A stretch of 64,000 nt of DNA. Origin: Climacium dendroides (taxonomy: Eukaryota; Streptophyta; Bryopsida; Hypnales; Climaciaceae). Location: positions 31,685,213 through 31,749,212 of the forward strand of contig OX467084.1 in the NCBI GenBank assembly GCA_950106755.1. The letters are read 5' to 3'. A program made the translations under genes and the position numbers. This document shows positions 56,221 through 64,000 of this stretch, in pieces. Every line of letters starts with the position of its first letter. Position 1 is the first letter of the stretch. The notes under the pieces are model-generated. The model did not search any database. It worked only from the letters and a program-made list of their open reading frames with translations, and was not told where the DNA came from.

Positions 56221-57166
56221 GAAACTTTCTATTTAATATGTGGATGAATGTTGAATTTTGGAGCATCATTGTAACATTTTATATCACCACTTTGGCACTT
56301 CATAAAAAATGAAAGAGAAAGCCCTGCAAAGCATGCTTCACATCAGTGCATGCAAAGTCATAAATGGATTGAATTGATTCATGAACAACAATATTTGCAA
56401 GTGCCTCAAGCACAAAGAGTATAGTAGTATGCTACAGCTTCTTCAAATGGACCCCATTATTAGTTGGAGAATCCAAATGGGGTGATCCTTCATCCTTAAA
56501 CAACAAGTTGGTCACTGTGAAAATCATTTATTTAGATAGCGTGTGAATTGTTGGCTTAAAAAAATACAAAAGCACTCATTAGAAGTTAGACAATTAAACT
56601 ACTAATAAAAGAAGACATTCCCTTTTTACACAGAATTGGGAGGATGAATAGTTGCACTTTTGTCCTACATCCAGAGATCTTTTTTTACTCATCAACTAGA
56701 AAATATGCTCTGCACTATTAATGGGTTAAATGGACCACTTTAGCAATTGAATGGATCAAGAAAAAATTGTATTTTCTATTGCAAGACCCAATCATTGTTT
56801 TTGATTTCTACACATTTTTTTACAAGTTGCAAGTGGACCATTTTTAGGAGACCTATGGTTACAAATAGGTGCCTGTGTCCAAAATCTTTGAAAATTTATA
56901 AGTAATTCAACAATACTTGGAATTTTTTGTTTAAAACACTTGTGTTAAATTCTACATTTATTTTCCTTTCTTTGAAAAATGATCTAAAAGTATTTCTATA
57001 CATGAATACCTAAAAAAAGGAAGACAAGTCCTTAGATGGTTGCTTTTAGAGAATACCACCTTACACTAAATATGTATAAGTGCAATATAGTGCAGAGCGT
57101 TCTTTAGAATCCTAAACTCTAAAACCCTAGAGATTCTAGTGGGCTAGATTATCTACCCTACTATGG

Positions 57167-57532
57167 CTAATCCCAGATGCTCCAAATTGGCTTTGTTGCT
57201 AGCCTTTCCACTACTATCTTGCTTTTTGGTTGTAATGGCTCGAAGGCCTCACAATGTAACAATGGTTTAGCTCCCAATGTCAGTGCTTGGCATCTTGCTT
57301 TGGGGTAAAAGAAAAGTCTCTTGGAGGGTATCTTAGAAGTTGTTGGCTTACCACCCTTCATCTTTCCCTTTTGAAGCAAACCATGTTTCTTCATTGGCCT
57401 CTTCTTGAGCAATGCATGGACCTCATTTTCTAGGAAAATACTCTTCCTCTCACGAGGAGGGTCCGGATATCTTTTTCCAGAATGATTTAAATGCCAAGAT
57501 TTAGGAGATATGGGAGCCATTGGTAATGCCAA
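57167..57532 (-). CDS. Small, highly basic repeat-encoded protein (121 aa), second open copy
   Basis: Same length as 38172-38537, starting MALPMAPISPKSWHLNHSGK and ending IWSIWD. It differs at about a dozen residues, mostly Pro-to-Leu, Ser-to-Phe and Ser-to-Leu changes from C-to-T transitions. The TATA box (57589-57596, minus) is again 57 bases from the ATG. The open frame despite these changes may mean only that no stop has arisen yet. Confidence 0.55.
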   Translation of the reverse strand: MALPMAPISPKSWHLNHSGKRYPDPPRERKSIFLENEVHALLKKRPMKKHGLLQKGKMKGGKPTTSKIPSKRLFFYPKARCQALTLGAKPLLHCEAFEPLQPKSKIVVERLATKPIWSIWD

Positions 57533-57588
57533 GAGAAGAAGTCAAATAGGAATGTAAAATGAATGAAGGAGCCATGAAAGTCCCATGT

Positions 57589-57596
57589 TATTTATA
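57589..57596 (-). promoter_or_regulatory. TATA box of small basic gene (copy 3)
   Basis: The minus strand reads TATAAATA, at the same distance from the ATG as in the right-arm copy. Confidence 0.6.
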
Positions 57597-58889
57597 CTTT
57601 GGAAAAGTAGTCTTAGGTTCAAACACTAATTGAAAGTAAAAGTGTTTCAAAGTAAAAGTGTTTTAATTAACTACTACTTCAAACACTAAATTAAAGCGAG
57701 GATTAAGGTAAATTTTTTGTAGTTAACTATTGCTTCAGACATTTTTAAAGTAAAAGTGTTCTAGTTACCTAGTACCTACTACTTGAAATTAGTTTTAATT
57801 TTTAACTAGTGTCTTTTTTACCTACTTTAAAAAAATTGTAATGTTTGTATTAACTACCTCTTCAAGCTCTTTTTCATGTTTTTTTAATTACTTCTTAAAG
57901 CATATGATAATGTCTTTACTAAGTATATTTATTGTAACACTTTTATGTGTTCCTTCTATTATTTTTTTAATCTTTTTTTTTATTGGAATTTTTACTACAT
58001 AAAGTTCCTTTTCATGTTCCTTCTTGTGTTATTTTTTTTCCTTTTATATTTTATATTTGTTTATTTTAATCTTTGAGATGGTCTTTTTCTATTCTTTTTT
58101 CTATTCATTTTTAAGGTCTTTTTTATGTTTCTCTACACATACTTTTTTGTGTATAATAGGGGATGCTCTTTTTAATGTTCATGGCTTATTAAAAAAATCA
58201 TGTTCTTCTTAATGATTTCATTAAAGATCTTTTAGTGCTTTTTAAAATTCTATTCAATAATCTTTTAAAAAAATTAGAATGGTCTTCTAATGTTCATTTA
58301 ATATTTTTTAGGTCTATTTCAAAATTCTTGCTCATGTTCTATTTCATACAAGTTCTTTTTTTTTTAACCTTTAGGCATCCAGAGTCCTAAAAAGGATCAT
58401 TTTAGGATTTTGTTCACATTCCCATGATGTCAAATTTAAGTATTCATTTTCAAAACTTTTTACAAGAAAAATGAAAATGTACTAAGCTTTAGAAATAAAT
58501 AATTTTCATTTCAATTGGTGTTTAGCACAAAGTTATGCCTCCTAAGCACAAATTACTCAAGTTTAGGCAAAAAATGAAACACAAAAAATTGAATTGATTT
58601 TTTCCATATAGAATTTATATTTGTATCTATTATTCATTAAAGGGTGTCAAAGCTACATACCAAAGCAATTTTTCATCTTCAACATTTGACGCTAGCCACC
58701 CAAATCATCATAAATACCATAATTGAGTTCTAGATTCCCTCAAAATGCAAAGAGAAGGGCTACATTTTGAAAATCTTCAAGATCTAAGAATCTCTTTTAA
58801 TCTCTTTGTTTCCTTTTGCCGACCCTTTAATTTTTCTTGTTTATTTTCATGAAGGGTCATGAAATTTTTTGGTAGAGGATTGTTAGAGA

Positions 58890-59177
58890 TTGTCAACGAT
58901 TTCTCAAGCTGGAGGTGGACTTCCATTTGTAAACAATGTGAATACGATGCTATCCAAAATGCCTACTCGAGGGGCCAGATTTCCTTCCGCATCTAAGGGT
59001 CTTCAAAGTGTCCGCAAACAAAGGCGGAAGGACAATGGATTTCAAAGTCTGGGCTTCTTTGATGCGGTGGACCATGCAAGTCGTCTACACTATTATTCTC
59101 GTCGCAAGGATATCTTCAGAGGCTTGGCCAAATTGAAAGCATTGGAGGCAACAAAGAGCAATTGTATAGCCCTATAG
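58890..59177 (+). CDS. Unrecognised coding-like exon or gene fragment
   Basis: Open for 95 codons without an ATG until 58947; ends at TAG. GFFDAVDHASRLHYYSRRKD and IFRGLAKLKALEATKSN have a protein-like composition and the stretch is less AT-rich than its surroundings. It begins where the similarity of the flanking repeat to 39834 ends, so it may be the last exon of a captured or truncated gene. A possible acceptor (GTCAACGATTTCTCAAG) is weak. No family recognised. Confidence 0.4.
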   Translation: MSTISQAGGGLPFVNNVNTMLSKMPTRGARFPSASKGLQSVRKQRRKDNGFQSLGFFDAVDHASRLHYYSRRKDIFRGLAKLKALEATKSNCIAL

Positions 59178-59449
59178 TGATGTTTAGGTGAGCGAAAAAA
59201 GCTTTTGAAGCCTTGGGATTTTGAGAGTATTTACTATTAATAGAATGTTCATTCAAGTACAAAAAAATATACAAAAAGGTAGAGTGCTTGGTGTATAGTA
59301 AGCCTCTATGTTCCTACACACATTTCTAAAAATTAAACGGTTTATAATTCATTCACTACAAGTGACAATGTGAGCTATAGTTACATACTCTTCATGTATT
59401 TCATTTCTTTGGTAAATCAAAATTTTCTTTGGTTTTTCCCACCCAAACT

Positions 59450-60540
59450 ATTTCCCTCATTTGGATAGTGACCATAAAATGGTTGATTGTGTATTTAGAG
59501 GGTAATGCTCTTTGTGTGTAACTCAAGATGGTATGATTGCCCACAAAACAAGAAGCTCCATAACTTTCACATTATTAATCCAAATGGAATGAATCAAAGC
59601 TTTCCATGTAGACAAACACATAATCCACAAGGAACAAATTTTCAAAATTTTATTTTTATTTCAATTTTTTGTGGATTTTTTTTTGTTTAAACTTTCATGT
59701 TTTGAGGTTATTGAAGTATAAAGCTTTCTTCCAAGCACCAATTGAATTAGAAATGATATTCCAAAAAAAACATGTGCTCCACTATTGTATGGAAAAATTT
59801 CAAAGAATCATGACAAAAATTCAAATTGTAGGAGATTGTCCAAAATCTATTTTGTCCCTATAGGAACAATGGAATTGGAGTGGTTTAAAAATGAAAGATA
59901 TACTAATTAACCATAACATATTACCCATTCCTAGAGAGAGGAAAAGTTTTAAAAAGGAAAAATTCAGAAATTACCTCACTACATACAATAAGATCTATAA
60001 GATCATTTTGGGTTTAAAATTTTAAAAAATAGAATTCAAATGTTTTTGACCTAAAACTATGACTTATAGTTATTTTTTCTACTAGTTCCATTTTCACTTT
60101 AAAATCATGTAATAATGATCTTTATGAAGTGAGATATGAATTTCCAAATCTAGAATGTGAGAAAAATCAACATGATTTTGACCACTTATAAATCTATAAA
60201 TTTCTCCAATTATTATAGTTCTTTGTCTTAAGTGTTTGTAAGCATTTGAAGCAAAATATAGAAGTTTGAATTCTTGTCATTCAAAAACAAGAATTTTAGA
60301 TAAAAAAAACTATAAATTTAGTATCAAAAACATTTTTATGACCTACTTTGAATCAACAAGAAATTCAACATTAACTCACTTAAAAAAATGATATATTTAA
60401 CGTCCATTCAATGTGAACTACCAATGCTTTAATGTAATGGAGGGACCACACAATGAGTTAACTATAAGTTGAGTTTGGGCTGATTTTTTTGATTGAGGAT
60501 GAATAATATACTTTTAATAAGAAAGGTTCAAAAAGAAAAA
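59450..60540 (+). repeat. Host repeat family, partial copy 5
   Basis: 59450-60170 resembles 8200-8890. It then continues as the reverse complement of about 12960-12610. Because the arms are inverted copies, the whole reads as the reverse of 14500-12600 with about 0.9 kb missing. Confidence 0.6.
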
Positions 60541-61928
60541 CTTATTGATGACGCTTTTAGTGGCTTTAAGGTAACGCTTGTAACTGACAGAGAATGATAT
60601 AAAGATTTCAACATTGGATTAGTTTCATTAATTTGAGTCAGTCTCCTTAATTCTATAGAACTTGTGATCTGTTATGAAGTTTGATTTTTAAATGTTGAAG
60701 TGGAGGATTTTTATGGAGTCGTAAGATCCAAAGTTTCAATCAAAAGCGGAGCTAGAGCTTTTTTTTGTCTCAATTGCCAAATCAGCCAACCTAACCAATA
60801 TTAATGATATTATGGCAAGTCCATCCACGAGAGGAAGGTGGTCCTTTTTGGGCGTTGAAATAATCTACAAAGAGATGTCCGTGCTTCGATGATTGTGTTT
60901 CAAATTAGTTGTGTTAAAGCAAGCACTCAAGATGTGACTTTTAAAAGCAGTTTTGAAGGCTCAAATGAAGAACAATACTATTATATGGTTAGACCGATTA
61001 GAGGAAATCCTGACCATCAACGTTGATTAAAAGGGCTAGTGGATCCTTTAACAAAGGCTAAACGTGCAAATTATATGACTGCTATTGTTTGGCGCATTCT
61101 GATGTTTATACAAATGAAATAATATTCTTCTTTGACTTTAATTTTTACCTATGTTTGGTTTTTATTCTAGTGTAGTGATCATTTTATATTTTTTAGTTCA
61201 TCCATATGTTTAAAATTGAAAGATAGAGGTTTAAACGAGATTTACCTACTAAAATATAATTTTGGTGGTAGTTTGGGTCTTTGGAGGTGAATTAGAAATT
61301 ATGAAAAGATTTTCCTATGACCAATGAGGATTTGAAGACCCATGGTAATTGTACATGGGTTTCCCCCCTACCCTAGGATTTATTTTGGTAGGTAGGTTCA
61401 ATTTTTTCTTTACAAGCAAGTTGTATGTTGGATTTGTATATAAAGAAAGTTGTGAATTTGAAGAGTCATAGCTTCTAATGTATGTTGAATTTTGCAATGA
61501 AATTTTGAGATTTTGTTTATGAAATTCTTGTGTTTCTAAAAAGGCTATTTTTGCTTAATTTGAAGTTGTAAATGAAAAATTATAAGTGAGTGAGTGGAAG
61601 AGGATCTACTGCCACCAAAATAAAGAGGAGCAAAGATTTGAGCGACCACCTTGACTTGTAGATTTTATCTTTTTTTTGAGATTTGAAAGCATTAGAATAA
61701 TCTTCTATAGCTTTTTAAAAACTCAATTCTCAAAGCATTTGAAACATTTTATTGAAAGTTATGAGAGTTTGAAAGAATGAAGGTCTGGTGCCTTTCTATT
61801 TGGAGAATATGAGTGAGTTTTGCAGGTGGATGCATTTGGTGCATCTTATTTCCTTTCTTTTTCTTGCTTAAGTGTTGTTTGGGGAAGAAGATTCAGTGTG
61901 GATTTCTTGGATTTTGTCTTAGTACCTT
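60541..61928. other. Region without a supported gene
   Basis: Slightly less AT-rich at 60700-61060, where short open stretches (for example a frame reading FEGSNEEQYYYMVRPIRGN near 60950) look like eroded coding sequence. No family could be named and no start or splice structure was found. Confidence 0.35.
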
Positions 61929-62170
61929 CACTACTAGAAAAATCAGCGTCCAAATTCACAAAAATGTATTGATTTGGACGTACTGATTTTTATTAAAAAG
62001 GACGTGTTGATTTGGACATTGTTCAACAATTTTTTGTTGATTTTTTGTTGATTTGGACAAAATCCAATAAAATTTTGTTAATTTGAACAAAATTAAAACT
62101 AAAACTAATTGATTTGGAAAAAAATTTCAACAAAAATTTGTTGATTTTTAAAAAAAAATTGCCCACGTGG
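61929..62170 (+). mobile_element. Terminus of a second CACTA-like element
   Basis: The sequence begins CACTACTAGAAAAATCAGCG, a typical plant CACTA end, followed by subterminal repeats of TTGATTTGGAC (at least four between 61970 and 62120). No matching CTAGTAGTG end or transposase lies in the remaining window, so this is a fragment or the partner lies outside. Confidence 0.6.
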
Positions 62171-62220
62171 CAAACTACCACATAGGCAAACGCCTACACG
62201 GCAATCCGCCACATGGGCAG
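62160..62220 (+). repeat. CACGTGGCA / CCACATGGGC direct and inverted repeats
   Basis: GCCCACGTGGCA, CCACATAGGC, GCCTACACGGC and GCCACATGGGC follow within 60 bases, forming a local set of imperfect palindromes. G-box-like cores (CACGTG) are included. It lies directly between the CACTA-like end and the tRNA-like stretch. Confidence 0.5.
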
Positions 62221-62231
62221 GGTGCAAGCAA

Positions 62232-62290
62232 GGAGGTTTGAACCTTGCACCCTTTGCTTAGGGGTGCAAGGTTCTAACCATTGCACCACA
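62232..62290 (-). repeat. tRNA-like Pol III promoter pair (SINE-like)
   Basis: On the minus strand TGGTGCAATGG (62288-62278) fits the A-box consensus TRGYNNANNNG, and GGTTCAAACC (62244-62235) fits the B box, with about 33 bases between. The stretch between them forms a perfect 9-bp hairpin (CTTGCACCC...GGGTGCAAG), so it does not fold as a true tRNA. It is therefore a tRNA-derived or tRNA-like repeat, not a tRNA gene. Confidence 0.5.
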
Positions 62291-62373
62291 TGTAATAACA
62301 TATGAATATTTGATGAACTAAAAATTATTTATGGGCTTATGGCAATCTTTTGTTATTCATTTTTTCAACTTAG

Positions 62374-62717
62374 CCTACTTTGGGGGCTGTTTTCGCATAG
62401 TAGAGTGTCTTTTCTTTAGAAAACTTTGAACCAAGAAAAGTTGGAGATTCAAGTAAACTTTCATCTACAACAATCCGGTTGTGATTTGGAGTCTCCAATT
62501 GAAAGTTATGGGCAAATTTCAGAGAGGGTGTTTACAAATGTCAAAAAGAAATTTCATTCCAACCCCTCTCTGAATTTTGTACATAACTTTTCATTGGAGA
62601 CTCCAAATCACAAACAGATTGTTGGAGATAAAAGTTAACTTGATTCTCCAACTTTTTTTAGTTCAAAGTTATCTGAGAAAATGTAGTGCACTATGCGAGA
62701 GAAGCCCCCAAAGTGGG
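62374..62717. mobile_element. 344-bp foldback element (MITE-like)
   Basis: The left arm starting CCTACTTTGGGGGCT and the right arm ending AGCCCCCAAAGTGGG are complementary over about 160 bases each with scattered mismatches; GTGATTTGGAGTCTCCAA near the centre is a strong match. No clear target duplication was seen. The frame 62426-62638 is a by-product of the palindrome. Confidence 0.65.
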
Positions 62718-62879
62718 ATGAATTGAAGAAACATTGAATTTAAAATTACTAAGTTCATAAAAAAACATTCTAATTGCACATAGGTTGTCAAACTTGGTGG
62801 TTTAAACATTTCTTGCATGAAATTCTAGTAGAAAAAATTCAATTTAATTTAAGATATTATGAGTATTTGGAAAATATTT

Positions 62880-64000
62880 TACTAAGAGGTGAATCAACCA
62901 AATGTGGTTTTGCTTTCCTGCACCTGTGGAATATACACGCAAAATATTTCATCAAAATTGAAGTCTTTTAAGGATTTTAAAAGGAATTTTTCATACGAAA
63001 AAAAAGATTTGTCTCCACTACACAAAAACATTGAAGAAATTTATTTAAAATATCAAATGACGTCATTTTGGTACTCTTTGTTAATATGTACATTTAGATA
63101 TGTGTTATTTGAAATGATTACTTTGAAGGATTAAAAATGTTGTTTATTTGATAATGCAATGCCTACAACGAGGAGAGGTCACTCTATGCATTACACAATC
63201 CATGTAAGGCAAAGATTTTGGATCCCTTACTTACTTCAAAAAATTAAATTTAAAGAAAATAAAAAGATTTGAATACGATTTTCTACTTTAAAAGTATGTA
63301 TTTTGAATTATTTATATTTTTAAATTGATAATAGTTAGTCACAAATTTTTGAAGAAAAAAGATACACTATAGAACTGAAAATAACTTTGGACCCCTACTT
63401 CATAAAAAATTGTCTAAAATATGATCCCTCATTTGGATAGTAACTATAAAATGATTGATTGAACATTTAGAGGGTAATGCTCTTTGTGTATAACTCAAGA
63501 TGCTATGATTGTCCACAAAACAAGAAGCTCCATAACTTTCACATAACTTATCCAAATAGAATAAATCAAAGCTTCCCATGTAGACAAAATCATAATCGAC
63601 ATGAAAAAAAATTAATATTTTATTTTTATTTCAATTTTTGTGGATTTCTTTTTGTTAGACTTTTATGTTTTGAGGTTATTGTAGTATAAATTTTTCTTCC
63701 AAGCACCAATTGAATTAAAATTGATATTCCTAAAAAAGCATGTACTCTCCTATTGTATGAAAATTTTTCAAAAAATCATAAAAAAAATTCAAATTGTAAG
63801 AGATTGTCCAAAATCTATTTTGTCCCCTATAGGAACAATAGAATTGTAGGGGTTTCAAAATAAAAGATATACTAATTAACCATAACACATTACCCATTCC
63901 TAGGGAGACAAGAAGTTTTGAAGAGGGAAAAAATTAAGAAATTACCTCTCTACATACAATAAGACCTATAAGATCATTTTGGGTCCAAAATTATTAAAAA
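62880..64000 (+). repeat. Host repeat family, module X copy at the right edge
   Basis: Collinear with 7660-8760 of copy 1 and cut by the window end. It carries the same short non-gene frame (63477-63689) as 8249-8458. Confidence 0.65.

Larger units (their letters stand above)
56221..58848 (-). repeat. Host repeat family, copy 3, reversed outer arm
   Basis: Matches 20740-21013 and 37467-39834 without the CACTA element. The unoccupied CCA is at 56473-56475. Confidence 0.75.

Noticed and set aside
61040..61120. Retroelement C-terminal motif (GLVDPLTKAKRANYM)
   Set aside because: The match to Copia-type DPLTK endings is five residues long and the flanking frame contains stops; chance is as likely.
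62232..62290. Functional tRNA gene
   Set aside because: No acceptor or D-stem pairing; the middle forms a single long hairpin, not an anticodon arm.
62426..62638. 70-codon plus-strand frame
   Set aside because: It lies inside the inverted repeat 62374-62717, and each half encodes the complement of the other.

Overview
The window looks like nuclear DNA from a land plant with a large, repeat-dominated genome. Supporting signs are an AT-rich composition, genes split by GT..AG introns, a CACTA (En/Spm-type) DNA transposon with plant-specific transposase domains, several short transposon families, and a degenerate copy of a plant LON-domain protein gene. The species cannot be fixed from sequence alone. 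No rRNA gene, genuine tRNA gene, CRISPR array or bacterial operon was found.

Layout. (1) Bases 1-8895 and 13922-39834 (interrupted) form a very large inverted repeat with arms of about 9 kb. The arms are closely similar and the left one runs off the window start. (2) The spacer (8896-13921) holds a 2.8 kb insertion at 9272-12063, flanked by TTA, that carries a broken LON-domain gene piece. It also holds a 153-bp hAT-like MITE at 13702-13854. (3) The right arm is split by a 16.45-kb CACTA element at 21014-37466 with 14-bp terminal inverted repeats and a CCA target duplication. Two other copies of the host repeat (1855 and 56473) preserve the uninterrupted site. (4) Mosaic, partial copies of the same repeat family occupy 40490-42000, 45370-58840, 59450-60540 and 62880-64000. 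(5) A non-repeated, gene-like island lies at 42050-45320. (6) The right end also holds a second CACTA terminus (61929), a tRNA-like Pol III box pair (62232-62288) and a 344-bp foldback (62374-62717).

Genes. The CACTA element has two divergent genes. On the minus strand is a TNPD/tnp2-type transposase (30921 to 26378) with transposase-associated, tnp2, DUF4218 and DUF4216 regions, broken by one frameshift and three TGA codons. On the plus strand is a six-exon TNPA-like gene (32729-36157) whose splice sites join into one 569-residue frame with a single TGA. Non-coding parts of the element are rich in GACGTC/GACATC motifs, including six on an exact 12-bp period in intron 1 of the TNPA-like gene. 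These are candidate binding sites for the element's own protein. A CCGGTT-rich segment (about 22506-25944) inside the element carries a gag-like coding region.

The host repeat family encodes a small, very basic protein (121 aa) present in four copies, two with an open frame, each of those preceded by a TATA box 57 bp upstream and iterated motifs. It also contains a spliced gene fragment (best copy 49303-49615) and a conserved TATA-bearing, GC-richer block on the other strand. Shared and missing insertions give a relative order: family spread, then a MULE-type MITE dimer (2750-2945 and 19905-20118; empty at 49143), then the arms of the large palindrome as seen now, then the CACTA, hAT-MITE and 2.8-kb insertions.
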